A DNA stretch of 64,000 bases from an uncultured Kordia sp. (lineage in GTDB: Bacteria; Bacteroidota; Bacteroidia; Flavobacteriales; Flavobacteriaceae): NCBI RefSeq assembly GCF_947489565.1, contig NZ_CANLEA010000003.1, positions 1 through 64,000 on the forward strand. Reading direction: 5' to 3'. Below are positions 27,997 through 36,501 of the stretch, in pieces. The position numbers were made by a program, and so were the translations under genes. Below the pieces are notes generated by a model. The model saw only the letters and a list, made by a program, of their open reading frames with translations. It did not search any database and had not been told where the DNA came from. Every line of letters starts with the position of its first letter. Position 1 is the first letter of the stretch.

Positions 27997-28036
27997 AAAA
28001 GCACCATCTTTCTATTGAGAGAAGATGGTGCTTTTT
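27997..28036 (+). terminator. Rho-independent terminator
   Basis: A perfect 14-bp stem (27997-28010 with 28022-28035) with an 11-nt loop and Ts at the end. It closes the DUF2157/GDYXXLXY transcript. Confidence 0.85.
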
Positions 28037-28270
28037 GCTTTAAATTCTTCTTTTCATGATTTCCCTTTTGAGGTAAAAACTCAAATTTTTCTTCATTTTT
28101 TTGTTAAAGGTCTAACGTTTGCAAAAAAATCAACGCTTATAAAGTAATTCAGCACTTGTATTGAATTATTACATACTTTGATAAAGAAATACAAAATTCA
28201 AAACCTCTTTTTAATAACTAAAATCATTAAAAAAGCATCTCGTATGTAAAAAATGTAATGTAATAAACAT

Positions 28271-28293
28271 AAAAAAAGCGAACCGAAGTTCGC
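28271..28293 (-). terminator. Compact TTCG-loop terminator of the small peptide gene
   Basis: On the minus strand GCGAAC, TTCG, GTTCGC, then seven Ts. It is a 6-bp stem capped by a stable TTCG tetraloop, 25 nt past the stop at 28318. Confidence 0.85.
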
Positions 28294-28317
28294 TCAATTT
28301 TAGATTCATTTCTAAAG

Positions 28318-28476
28318 TTACCAGCATCCTTCAGCTTCAGGACGCGAGAGTCTACAATCCCAATTTCTAGTAGGTCCACAATTGTCTGAAGGACAACCAC
28401 CTTTAACAGCTTGATGTTGGAACTTTGAAATAGCTTTTTTGTTCAGTTTCAATACTGTAAGACTTCTTTTTTTCAT
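28318..28476 (-). CDS. Class I lanthipeptide-like precursor peptide (52 aa)
   Basis: Found by translating the minus strand. The leader MKKRSLTVLKLNKKAISKFQ matches the LKLxKxxIxxx pattern of Bacteroidota class I lanthipeptide leaders and ends VKGG (residues 24-27). The core has four Cys (GGC, DNC, WDC, EGC) ending in Trp, but only three Ser/Thr. It has its own TTCG terminator. No maturation or export genes lie nearby. The last half resembles the Cys-rich cores of the other three precursors only in composition. Confidence 0.7.
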   Translation of the reverse strand: MKKRSLTVLKLNKKAISKFQHQAVKGGCPSDNCGPTRNWDCRLSRPEAEGCW

Positions 28477-28764
28477 GATTTATTGATTTATGGTTAATAA
28501 GAATTAAAAAGTATAAAAACAAAATAAAAACCTCTTACGGTATCACCGTAATTAACATTTTAAGCTATTGTATAACAATTAATTATTAATTTACGAAAGA
28601 TCATTTCACAAACACTTTTTCGCTTCAAGAAAGTAACATGAAAAAAAAATTAAAGTTTGTGATTTTTGCACTAAAAAAAGAAGATTATATGTCAGCAATC
28701 TTCTGGCAGGTAATTTTTTGTATTTTCAACAACAATCAGAAAAACATTCTGAAAATGATATATT

Positions 28765-29064
28765 ATGTCATATAGCATACTCACAAAAAATCTAAAAAAC
28801 GAAATAGATGAAATTCCTATTTCTACACATAAACTCTTTCATACGTATTGGTTGCCATTATTTGAAAAACAGCAATGTGAAAATTTATTGAATTGGAAAT
28901 ATCCACATGATTTAGAAGCTGATGAAATTCAAAATGTTATAGTAGAATGGGAAAGGTTGCTTCCATTCATTTCTGGAACTTGGGAAAAAGAAAGAGCTAA
29001 TTTTATCTTGAAGAAACTGAAAGAAATCAATTATAATGAATATCAATATATTAGTTTTGGTTAA
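28765..29064 (+). CDS. Hypothetical protein
   Basis: A 99-aa soluble, mainly helical protein rich in Trp and Tyr (FHTYWLPLFEKQQCENLL, VEWERLLPF). No signal peptide and no recognised domain. It lies 38 nt before another small unknown gene on the same strand, so the two may form a transcript with the lipoprotein gene that follows. Confidence 0.55.
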   Translation: MSYSILTKNLKNEIDEIPISTHKLFHTYWLPLFEKQQCENLLNWKYPHDLEADEIQNVIVEWERLLPFISGTWEKERANFILKKLKEINYNEYQYISFG

Positions 29065-29102
29065 ACTCTAAAGGAACGAATAAGCGTCTGATATTTTAAG
29101 AT

Positions 29103-29462
29103 ATGAATTATAGATTTGTAAAAAAGAATAAAAGTACTTTAGAGAATCCAAGTTATGATTTTGGAGTTGATTTAGAAAGTATAGAGAAAGATGAGGAGTT
29201 TTCACTTTCTAGTTTTGATTGGTCTGAATGGAACGCATCAGAAGTCCAAAATATCATTGATCGCACCAAATCATTAACTGGAGAAGATTTTTTTGACTAT
29301 TATGTAGACGGAAGTGAACTAAGAATTTCCATTGATAATGAATACGCCTTATTCTTTGATTGGAGAACAGAAACAGCCGACGATGATTTTAGATGGACAA
29401 CAACAAAGTTTTTGGAATTTATGGAAGCTTTCAAAGTTTTTTTACAAAGTGAAGGCAGATAA
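29103..29462 (+). CDS. Hypothetical acidic protein
   Basis: A 119-aa protein with many Asp/Glu (FGVDLESIEKDEEFSLSSF, FFDWRTETADDDFRW). No export signal. The small size, acidity and solitary position recall immunity-type proteins, but nothing specific supports that. It ends 17 nt before the lipoprotein gene. Confidence 0.55.
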   Translation: MNYRFVKKNKSTLENPSYDFGVDLESIEKDEEFSLSSFDWSEWNASEVQNIIDRTKSLTGEDFFDYYVDGSELRISIDNEYALFFDWRTETADDDFRWTTTKFLEFMEAFKVFLQSEGR

Positions 29463-29479
29463 AACAAGTATATACAACC

Positions 29480-30184
29480 ATGAAAAAAATAACACTATTA
29501 CTTTTAACCATTTTCCTTTTTAGCTGCAAAGGGAAAGGAATTCAAGAAACAGAATTCACGTATACGTTATCTCCAAACGAAACGTATTCGTATGCATTTG
29601 TGCTGAAATCTAAAATATTAACGATCACACAAGAAGTTGATTTTAAACTAGTAAAAGCAACAAATGATACCTTGCAGCTGGAAGCCGAAATTAAAGATAT
29701 GAAGTGGAAAGATGATGGCGGAGAACTAGAACAGGAAACCAATCAATATTATAAAGATCGATTTATCAATAGACCTTTTGTGTTTTCGATAGATACGCAA
29801 GGAAAGGTTCTGCAAAATCTAGAATACAAAAGCGGTCGTCAAGGAGAAACAGTGTTTGATATCAATAATTTCTTTATGGAATTGCCTGCTGGAATTCAAA
29901 AAACAGGAGACTCTTGGACACGTTTGAGACCAGCTGTTGATTTGATGTTTACAAAAATCGATTCCAAATACACACTGCTGGAAATCGAAAATGATAGCTT
30001 GGCACATATTAAAGTTCATAGTGAACTTAAAAGTGATGACGAAAATAGCAGTTTTACCAAAAACCTAAAAGGCAGGTATATTATCAATACCAAAAACGGA
30101 TTGCTAGAAGCTGGAGAACTTGAAATGGGCGGATTTAATGGTTTTAGCAATATTTCAGGAACAATTCGTATTTATAAAAAGTAG
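29480..30184 (+). CDS. Lipoprotein resembling DUF6263-type proteins
   Basis: A 234-aa protein with a lipoprotein signal peptide (lipobox FLFSC, Cys near residue 16). The body is beta-rich: LSPNETYSYAFVLKSK opens a pattern of a ligand-binding-like beta barrel, with LQLEAEIKDMKW and a late RYIINTKNGLLEAGELEMGG, which parallels lipoproteins of this group. Function unknown. It is convergent with the ABC gene, only 2 nt apart. Confidence 0.6.
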   Translation: MKKITLLLLTIFLFSCKGKGIQETEFTYTLSPNETYSYAFVLKSKILTITQEVDFKLVKATNDTLQLEAEIKDMKWKDDGGELEQETNQYYKDRFINRPFVFSIDTQGKVLQNLEYKSGRQGETVFDINNFFMELPAGIQKTGDSWTRLRPAVDLMFTKIDSKYTLLEIENDSLAHIKVHSELKSDDENSSFTKNLKGRYIINTKNGLLEAGELEMGGFNGFSNISGTIRIYKK

Positions 30185-30186
30185 TT

Positions 30187-30843
30187 TTACAAACTTCCTT
30201 GCGAAATGTATTTATAATCTTCCAACTCCGTGAGTTGTTGAATGCGCTTGGAACTTCCGTTTTTAATTAAATAGATCTCATCTGACACTTCGGTAATATC
30301 TCTGTAATAATGATCGATAATGACAATGATTTTTTGCCGTTTTTCTGTTTGAATCAGCTTTTTAATAGCTTCAATTTGTATAGGAGAAATATGTGAAAAA
30401 GGTTCGTCAAGTAAAATGATTCTAGCAGGTGTTTTTAAGCTAAGAAAGACTTCTATAATACGGCGTTGTCCGCCAGAAAGATGTCCAAATTTTTGCAATA
30501 GATCAAAATCATCTTCTACAAAAAAGGAACGAAAATCTTGTTCTGAAACTTGATACAATTGCAATGCTTTGCGAATGGACATAAAATCTGGAATAAAATT
30601 ATGCTGCGGCAGATACTTTACAATTCCAACAGTGTATAGCTTTTTCTGAATCACATTTCCATCAACCTTAATCAATTTGTATTTTGATTTTTCAGATCCA
30701 AAAACAATTTTTAACAAGGTGCTTTTTCCACAACCATTACTTCCTAAGATTCCTGTAACTTGTCCTTCTTCTGCTTTCAAGTAAACTCCATATAGTAACT
30801 GAATGTCTCCAAAATATTTTTCTATGTTGTCAACTTCGAGCAT
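30187..30843 (-). CDS. ABC transporter ATP-binding protein
   Basis: Cytoplasmic ATPase of an ABC system (218 aa). Seen: Walker A GSNGCGKST (about residue 34), Q-loop LPQH, signature LSGGQRR, Walker B IILLDEP and H-loop IIDHY. All key residues are intact. The sequence resembles single-domain ATPases of small exporters. Only a 109-aa membrane protein lies next to it, one base upstream, so this is either a minimal two-gene transporter or the rest is elsewhere. Confidence 0.9.
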   Translation of the reverse strand: MLEVDNIEKYFGDIQLLYGVYLKAEEGQVTGILGSNGCGKSTLLKIVFGSEKSKYKLIKVDGNVIQKKLYTVGIVKYLPQHNFIPDFMSIRKALQLYQVSEQDFRSFFVEDDFDLLQKFGHLSGGQRRIIEVFLSLKTPARIILLDEPFSHISPIQIEAIKKLIQTEKRQKIIVIIDHYYRDITEVSDEIYLIKNGSSKRIQQLTELEDYKYISQGSL

Positions 30844-30844
30844 C

Positions 30845-31174
30845 TTATGAAAGTATAAATTGAAGTACTAAAATATCTATCGTAGATAAAAGAAGTAACA
30901 AACCTACAATAACACCATCGCTCATTCCTAAATTATACAAAAAATACAAGGTACTTTGATTGTTCATTTTCTTCATGATGAAAAACACAACAGGCAATAC
31001 AATTTTCATCGTAATAATTAAAGGTGCTAACGGCAAAGAAAAGAGATTACACAATACATAACTAACGGTCAAAAATGAAGTCAAAATCAACAGTTCTTTC
31101 GCATAAAAAAAGACATAAGTAATGTATCTCATAAAAATAATATCTACACTTTCAAAGAAAAGCAATTCATTCAA
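30845..31174 (-). CDS. Small membrane protein, presumed partner of the ABC ATPase
   Basis: A 109-aa protein with three hydrophobic segments (about 32-52, 53-70 and 85-109) and the phrase YFLYNLGMSDGVIVG, similar to the YYNLG(I/M)S turn found in small membrane proteins encoded beside ABC ATPases in this phylum. The first Met could also be residue 15 (MRYITYVFF). One base separates it from the ATPase gene, so the two are almost certainly co-translated. It is too short for a normal permease (which has about six helices), so it might oligomerise. Confidence 0.6.
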   Translation of the reverse strand: MNELLFFESVDIIFMRYITYVFFYAKELLILTSFLTVSYVLCNLFSLPLAPLIITMKIVLPVVFFIMKKMNNQSTLYFLYNLGMSDGVIVGLLLLLSTIDILVLQFILS

Positions 31175-31289
31175 GATGAATCGTTAACAACACACTAAAG
31201 ACTGTTAAACAATTCCCAAAATAAAAATACTATTAAACCTTTCGCAAAAGCAAAAGTCCTAGAAGCAAATATTTAAAAGAACAGAACAC

Positions 31290-31751
31290 ATGAAAAACAT
31301 CATTTATGCATTGGCAATACTATTCTCCCTAAATGTAGTTGCACAAGAAGGATCTGAACGTTCAGACAAAAAAGGAAAAAGGGAAATGAGCAAAGAATTT
31401 ATGCAGAATTTGAGTCCCAAAGAACTTGCCACCTTACATACAAAGAAACTCACACTAGCATTAGATTTATCAGACAAACAACAAGCACAAGTTTTAGCTT
31501 TACAAACAAAAGTTGCTACAGAACGCAAAGCGAAAATGGAAGCGCATAAGGCGAAGAAAGAAAAAGGAGAAAAACCTTCAAAAGAAGAACGTTACAAAAT
31601 GATGAATGAGCGTTTAGATGCAAAGATTGCCTATAAGAAAAATATGAAAGAGATTCTCTCTGACGAACAGTATACACGATGGGAGAAAATGCAGGCACGT
31701 AAAGGAAAAGGTAAGAAAAAACGAAAAGGAAAGCGCAAAAGACAAGAGTAG
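31290..31751 (+). CDS. Spy/LTXXQ-like periplasmic protein
   Basis: A 153-aa protein with a signal peptide (MKNIIYALAILFSLNVVAQ). The mature part is helical and very rich in Lys/Glu, with the segment ALDLSDKQQAQVLALQ and later ILSDEQYTRWEKMQ, the LS..Q plan of Spy/LTXXQ-motif proteins (periplasmic chaperone-like). The tail is almost pure Lys/Arg/Gly. The next gene (31852) is a shorter relative. A terminator follows at 31760. Confidence 0.7.
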   Translation: MKNIIYALAILFSLNVVAQEGSERSDKKGKREMSKEFMQNLSPKELATLHTKKLTLALDLSDKQQAQVLALQTKVATERKAKMEAHKAKKEKGEKPSKEERYKMMNERLDAKIAYKKNMKEILSDEQYTRWEKMQARKGKGKKKRKGKRKRQE

Positions 31752-31759
31752 TGTTTCAG

Positions 31760-31789
31760 AAAAGAGAAGTTAAAAGGCTTCTCTTTTTT
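31760..31789 (+). terminator. Rho-independent terminator
   Basis: A perfect 10-bp stem (31760-31769 with 31778-31787), an 8-nt loop and a T run. Confidence 0.8.
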
Positions 31790-31851
31790 GTTATTTCTGT
31801 ACAATTTTAGTATTATTGAGGTATTATTTAGCTAAAACCAACCAACAAGTT

Positions 31852-32187
31852 ATGAAAAAATATATTACACTATTCACGTTTGTATGTGTATTGTTTCTAG
31901 GAATGCAAACTGCAACAGCTCAGGAAACTCCTGAAACTAAGGCAAAAACAAAAACCCTAGAATTAGCAAAATCAGTTGAACTTTCTGATGCACAGATAAA
32001 GCAAGTATATGCTGTTTACTTAGCATACGAAAAAAATAATCGTGTTGAGAATGCTGCTGCATTAGATAAAGCAAGAAGAGACATTAGTGCTTTATTACAT
32101 CCAGAGCAACAACAAAAATTCAAAGCTCGTTTTGTGAAAGATAAAGAACGTAAGAAGAAATTAGCCAAAGGAAGAGGCGCACAATAA
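31852..32187 (+). CDS. Short Spy-like periplasmic protein
   Basis: A 111-aa protein. The ATG at 31852 is chosen because it starts a clean signal peptide (MKKYITLFTFVCVLFLGMQ, ending TATAQ). The mature part (LAKSVELSDAQIKQVYAVY) has the same LS.xQ..QV plan as the gene at 31290 and the same HPEQQQKF-type end, so the two are probably diverged tandem copies. Likely periplasmic. Confidence 0.65.
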   Translation: MKKYITLFTFVCVLFLGMQTATAQETPETKAKTKTLELAKSVELSDAQIKQVYAVYLAYEKNNRVENAAALDKARRDISALLHPEQQQKFKARFVKDKERKKKLAKGRGAQ

Positions 32188-32213
32188 GGAACACTCTACT
32201 TTTATAAAAATAT

Positions 32214-32241
32214 AAAACTCGGCAATTTGCCGAGTTTTTTT
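32214..32241 (+). terminator. Rho-independent terminator
   Basis: A perfect 11-bp stem (32214-32224 with 32228-32238), a 3-nt loop and a T run. Confidence 0.9.
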
Positions 32242-32322
32242 ATGTCCTTTTTTATCAAATGTTACTTCAATTTCTATGACAAGAGCAAGTGATTTTAATT
32301 AAAGCTTTATTTCATATTAATT

Positions 32323-32435
32323 ATGATTCGTCCTTACGAGGAAGCGTTAGCGACGTGGTAATCTGTTTATTGTAAAACACACATGCGTTCTTTGAAATAT
32401 AAGATTGCTTCACTGCGTTCGCAATGACGAATCAT
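32323..32435. repeat. Dispersed long-stem inverted repeat, copy A
   Basis: The ends ATGATTCGTC and GACGAATCAT pair perfectly. Inside them GAGGAAGCG...TGGTAATCTG opposes AGATTGCTTC...GTTCGCAATG. The same element recurs at 36268 and 63753. It has no coding capacity and could be a non-autonomous element or a structured RNA. The rest of 32188-32553 is empty apart from a terminator. Confidence 0.8.
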
Positions 32436-32553
32436 GATAGTATTGCTCATTTTTAAATCACCAAATTGATGTATTATCACATAAAAAACGATTGTCACTT
32501 CAAGTAGTAAATTTATAATACCGAAAAGCACTTTAAATAACTCTCGTATGTTT

Positions 32554-33840
32554 TTACAACTCTTTCGCTACTTCTTCAATCGCTTGAATGGTTTTGTCTA
32601 AGTCTTCATAAGATAATGCATCTGACAAAAACCAAGTTTCAAACGCCGATGGCGCAATATAGATTCCTCTATCTAACAATCCGTGGAAAAATTTCTTGAA
32701 TGAATCGTTGTTTCCTTTTGCAGAAGAAGCAAAATCAGTGACTGGCGCTTCGCAAAAATGTACCGAAATCATAGAACCAATCCTGTTGATTTGATGTGTA
32801 ACTCCTGCTGCCGTCAATACTTTTTCAATGCCTTCGTGTAAATATGCTGTCTTTTTTTGTAGGCTGGTAAAAACCTCATCTTTTTGATTCAACTCTTCCA
32901 ACATCGCCAATCCTGCTGCCATTGCGAGTGGATTTCCACTTAATGTTCCTGCTTGATATACAGGCCCAAGAGGTGCCAAATGACTCATAATTTCTTTTCG
33001 CGATGCAAAAGCTCCAACAGGCAATCCGCCTCCAATTACTTTTCCAAAACAAACAATATCTGCTTTGACTCCAAACAATTCTTGAACGCCTCCTTTTGCC
33101 AATCGGAATCCCGTCATGACTTCATCAAAAACTAATAAAATACCATGTTCGTCACACAAAGCGCGTAATCCTTCCAAAAATCCTGCTACTGGAGGAATGC
33201 ATCCCATATTTCCTGCTACAGGTTCTAAAATGATACATGCAATTTCTCCTTCGTTTTGCTGAATAATTTCTTTTACATTTTCCAAATCATTGTAACGTGC
33301 TAGCAACGTATCTTTTGCAGTTCCTTGCGTGACTCCAGGACTGTTTGGACTTCCAAAAGTAACAGCTCCACTTCCTGCCTGAATTAAAAATGCATCGCTA
33401 TGTCCGTGATAACAACCTGCAAATTTGATCATTTTGTCTTTTCCAGTATATCCTCTTGCCAAACGAACTGCGCTCATACAAGCTTCTGTTCCACTGTTTA
33501 CAAAACGAATCATATCAATATTAGGCACCATGGAAACGGCGAGTTCTGCTATTTGCGTCTCAATCGCAGTAGGCATTCCAAAAGAAGTTCCTTTCTTGGC
33601 TTTATCTACGACAGCATCAATCACAGGCTTGTGTGTATGACCTAAAATCATCGGTCCCCACGAATTAATATATTCTATATATTGCTTATCATCTTCATCA
33701 ATGATATAAGCACCTTTGGCTTCTTTCACAAAAATTGGTGTTCCGCCAACAGCTTTAAACGCTCGAACTGGTGAATTTACACCACCAGGAATCACTTTCT
33801 GTGCTTCTGCAAAGAGTGCGCTACTACGTTTATATTCCAT
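32554..33840 (-). CDS. hemL: Glutamate-1-semialdehyde 2,1-aminomutase
   Basis: Cytoplasmic PLP enzyme of the C5 route to 5-aminolevulinate and haem. The 428 aa match the family length. Seen: [12 protein letters not shown] near the N-terminus, [26 protein letters not shown] (Asp binding the PLP ring) and the PLP Lys in [15 protein letters not shown]. It is the last gene of a tight four-gene leftward operon (gaps of 4, 2 and 9 nt), though its partners are not haem genes. Confidence 0.97.
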   Translation of the reverse strand: MEYKRSSALFAEAQKVIPGGVNSPVRAFKAVGGTPIFVKEAKGAYIIDEDDKQYIEYINSWGPMILGHTHKPVIDAVVDKAKKGTSFGMPTAIETQIAELAVSMVPNIDMIRFVNSGTEACMSAVRLARGYTGKDKMIKFAGCYHGHSDAFLIQAGSGAVTFGSPNSPGVTQGTAKDTLLARYNDLENVKEIIQQNEGEIACIILEPVAGNMGCIPPVAGFLEGLRALCDEHGILLVFDEVMTGFRLAKGGVQELFGVKADIVCFGKVIGGGLPVGAFASRKEIMSHLAPLGPVYQAGTLSGNPLAMAAGLAMLEELNQKDEVFTSLQKKTAYLHEGIEKVLTAAGVTHQINRIGSMISVHFCEAPVTDFASSAKGNNDSFKKFFHGLLDRGIYIAPSAFETWFLSDALSYEDLDKTIQAIEEVAKEL

Positions 33841-33849
33841 TCTATTTTT

Positions 33850-34365
33850 TTATAATTTATAAAGATTAACATCTAAAGAAATAATTAATTCTTCAAATGT
33901 ATTTACATTTCTTATTATGTTTATCAACGTTTTTATACTTTCTTCCTTCTCTGGAAAACGTTCTTCTATATATTTTCGTAAACTTCGTATGATTTCTTTC
34001 TTTAATCGAGGGAGTTCTATACAACCTATAATTTCATCAGCATACGAACATCCCTGTTTAAATTTTTCACTATATATACTGTGATTTACTGAATATTGAA
34101 TACCATTACTATCTGTAATGATTTCAGTACTTGTATCTACTTTTTTACTTATTTCAAAATCCCAGCCCCAATGACTGCTTATTGACTGTAAAACAAGTTC
34201 TTCATCTTCATGAAACACGCTAAACTCATATGAAAAATCCTGATCTACATACAAAATAGGGTATTCTATACCCAAAGAATCATTTTGAGAATCAACTGTT
34301 TTCTCATGAAATTGAGGTTGGTATTCTTTTGTCGAAAAAAATAAATTCTTCAGTTGCCTGAACAT
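33850..34365 (-). CDS. Hypothetical protein
   Basis: A 171-aa soluble protein without export signal. It contains a beta section (YPILYVDQDFSYEFSVF, ISSHWGWDFEISKK) and a C-terminal helical part (IIRSLRKYIEERFPEKEE). I recognise no family. It lies 2 nt after the glucosaminidase gene and 9 nt before hemL, so it is expressed with them. Confidence 0.55.
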   Translation of the reverse strand: MFRQLKNLFFSTKEYQPQFHEKTVDSQNDSLGIEYPILYVDQDFSYEFSVFHEDEELVLQSISSHWGWDFEISKKVDTSTEIITDSNGIQYSVNHSIYSEKFKQGCSYADEIIGCIELPRLKKEIIRSLRKYIEERFPEKEESIKTLINIIRNVNTFEELIISLDVNLYKL

Positions 34366-34367
34366 TT

Positions 34368-35213
34368 TTAAAAATCTTTAGGAAGTGGTTTTACAAACAG
34401 TACTTGTCCAATAAAAATCTCATTGCTTTCAAGTCCGTTTAAAGATTTTAATTTCGCAACCGTTATTTTATGTTTTCTAGCAATACTGTATAATGTATCT
34501 CCTTTAGAAACCGTATAACGATCGTTGTGTGTAGTTACTTTTTTAGCGTCTTCTGGTTTCTTTCCTAAAACCTCAGCATCATATTGATACAACTTATAAC
34601 GTTCAATCAATTTGATTAATTTTCTCGGGTATTTAGGATCCGTTGCATAACCTGCTTTTTTCAAGCCTTTTGCCCAACCTTTATAATCGTCTTTTGGCAA
34701 CTTGAATAGTGATGCATAACGCGATCTTCCTGTTAAGAATAAGGAATGATCTGTAAATGAATATGCTGGATTTGCGTATTTTCGGAAACATTCTTGGTCT
34801 TCATCATCGTCATGATAAACGCGTTGTCCTTTCCAACCTTTATGACACTTGATTCCAAAGTGATTGTTAGAGCGCATCGTCAATTTACCTTTTCCTGATC
34901 CTGATTCTAAAATTCCTTGTGCCAAGGTAATACTTGCAGGAATTCCATGTAGTTCCATTTCTCGTTTTGCGACATCGATATACGTTTCAATATATACTTC
35001 TGTAATACTTTTTTTCGAAGTGGCTTCTGGAACTTTTACAACAATGTCTGGAGTCGTTTCTGTGGTGCGTACAGGCTCTTCTTTAGGCGTTGTCGTTTTG
35101 ACAACTTTTGTTGTTTTCTTTGTACGTTTTTTTGTTTTCGTGACACGATTTTGTGTTCCACAGCTAGTGAATATCAATAAACCTAAAAGTGTATAGATGA
35201 TATGTTTCTTCAT
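34368..35213 (-). CDS. Lipoprotein glucosaminidase with LysM
   Basis: Peptidoglycan-cleaving enzyme (281 aa). Domains in order: lipoprotein signal (lipobox FTSC, residues 15-18), a Lys/Thr-rich spacer (about 22-70), a GH73-type glucosaminidase domain (about 75-215) with QGILESGSGKGKL (likely catalytic Glu) and SNNHFGIKCH, and a C-terminal LysM (about 233-276; YTVSKGDTLYSIARKH). The linker would let a membrane-anchored enzyme reach the sacculus. It acts in cell-wall turnover or separation. Confidence 0.9.
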   Translation of the reverse strand: MKKHIIYTLLGLLIFTSCGTQNRVTKTKKRTKKTTKVVKTTTPKEEPVRTTETTPDIVVKVPEATSKKSITEVYIETYIDVAKREMELHGIPASITLAQGILESGSGKGKLTMRSNNHFGIKCHKGWKGQRVYHDDDEDQECFRKYANPAYSFTDHSLFLTGRSRYASLFKLPKDDYKGWAKGLKKAGYATDPKYPRKLIKLIERYKLYQYDAEVLGKKPEDAKKVTTHNDRYTVSKGDTLYSIARKHKITVAKLKSLNGLESNEIFIGQVLFVKPLPKDF

Positions 35214-35217
35214 GCGC

Positions 35218-36129
35218 TTATATGATCGTTTGTTGTCCTTTTTTTTGTAGTTTCTGGTTCATTCCTTCAATTCCTTGCAATCCACCAGAATGAATTGCTA
35301 AAATACGGTTTTGTTTGGCAAAATGCCCATTTTTGATCAAATCTATAATTCCAAACAGCATTTTCCCTGTATAAATTGGATCTAGTGGAATTTTTGTTTG
35401 TTGTTTGAACTGATTGATAAATGTGATCAATGTATCCGATACTTTCCCGTAACCGCCAAAATGATAATCGCTGATCAATTGCCAATTATTTTTGTGGGTA
35501 TACTGTGCAATTTCTTTCCGTAAAAAATCTCCTTTCAACGCTGGAAAACCTAGTATTTGTTGATGCAAAAATGCTCCGTGACTCAATCCTGCAATCGTTC
35601 CTCCAGTTCCAACGGCACAACAAATGACATCAAAATCTTTTTCTTTTTCTGTGATGATTTCTGCACAACCTTTTACGGCCAATTCATTGGTTCCGCCTTC
35701 AGGAATACTATAAAAACGTCCAAACTCCTCTGTTAATTGTGTAGCGAATGCTTCAGATGTTTTTTCACGGTAGGCATTTCGTGTGATAAACTTTAAATGC
35801 ATGCCGTTTTTTATAGCAAATTGTAAGGTTGGGTTGCTCTCTATTTTATGAACCAATTCTTCTCCTCTAATAATTCCGATGGTTTTAAATCCTTGGAGTT
35901 TTCCTGCTGCCGCCACTGCTGCAATATGATTGGAATATGCACCTCCAAAAGTCAATAAGGTATTTTGTTGCTGTGCTTTGGCTTCCGCCAGATTGTAGGT
36001 GAGTTTCCTAAATTTATTCCCAGATACAAACGGATGAATCAAATCTTCACGTTTTATGAACAATTGCACATCTGTTTCAAAATCGAGTTTGACTTCTTGT
36101 ATCGGTATATTTTTGGTTAAAAATTCCAT
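35218..36129 (-). CDS. PLP-dependent D-cysteine desulfhydrase / ACC deaminase family protein
   Basis: Cytoplasmic PLP enzyme (303 aa) of the fold-type II family that includes ACC deaminase and D-cysteine desulfhydrase. Seen: the PLP Lys in SGNKFRKLTYN (about residue 40), FGGAYSNHIAA (substrate-binding Ser/Asn), the PEGGTNE loop and the phosphate-binding VGTGGTIAGL. Length is slightly short of classical members (about 330). Substrate cannot be told from sequence. First gene of the operon ending in hemL. Confidence 0.85.
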   Translation of the reverse strand: MEFLTKNIPIQEVKLDFETDVQLFIKREDLIHPFVSGNKFRKLTYNLAEAKAQQQNTLLTFGGAYSNHIAAVAAAGKLQGFKTIGIIRGEELVHKIESNPTLQFAIKNGMHLKFITRNAYREKTSEAFATQLTEEFGRFYSIPEGGTNELAVKGCAEIITEKEKDFDVICCAVGTGGTIAGLSHGAFLHQQILGFPALKGDFLRKEIAQYTHKNNWQLISDYHFGGYGKVSDTLITFINQFKQQTKIPLDPIYTGKMLFGIIDLIKNGHFAKQNRILAIHSGGLQGIEGMNQKLQKKGQQTII

Positions 36130-36137
36130 TCAGGTCA

Positions 36138-36145
36138 CAAAAATA
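36138..36145 (-). promoter_or_regulatory. -7 element of the four-gene hemL operon
   Basis: On the minus strand TATTTTTG matches TAnnTTTG and ends 8 nt before the ATG of the PLP enzyme gene. Confidence 0.5.
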
Positions 36146-36267
36146 CTGCAAAAAATAGAATCCTTCTGATGCTCTGAAGAAAACATTCATCAAAAAGCAA
36201 AATGATTTGTCACGAATACATGCATGTTTTTCAATTGATTTTAGTAAAAATTAATGGTGTTATATTT

Positions 36268-36379
36268 GATTCGTCATCATGAGGAATATTAGTGACGTGG
36301 TGATCTGTTTTACGTAAAACATGTCTGTTATTTAAAGTCACAGATTGCTTTGTCATACTTCCGCGCAATGACGTATCAT
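36268..36379. repeat. Dispersed long-stem inverted repeat, copy B
   Basis: The ends TGATTCGTCA and TGACGTATCA pair with one mismatch. GACGTGGTGATCTG and CACAGATTGC match the inner arms of copy A. It lies in an otherwise empty 370-nt gap between divergent genes. Confidence 0.75.
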
Positions 36380-36501
36380 AAGAGGCATGCTATCTGTTCA
36401 AATTGTCACATTTTCTCATTAAAAATCACCACTTTCAGAACCATAGTATTTATGTTTCACAATTTATTACGTCTAATCTACTTTATTTAGTAAATTCACT
36501 C

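Noticed and set aside
29103-29462. Small acidic protein as an immunity protein
   Set aside because: Only size and acidity support it; there is no toxin gene beside it.
32188-32553. Gap after the Spy-like genes considered as containing a tRNA or small RNA gene
   Set aside because: I find no cloverleaf or CCA end; the folded part is the dispersed long-stem element.
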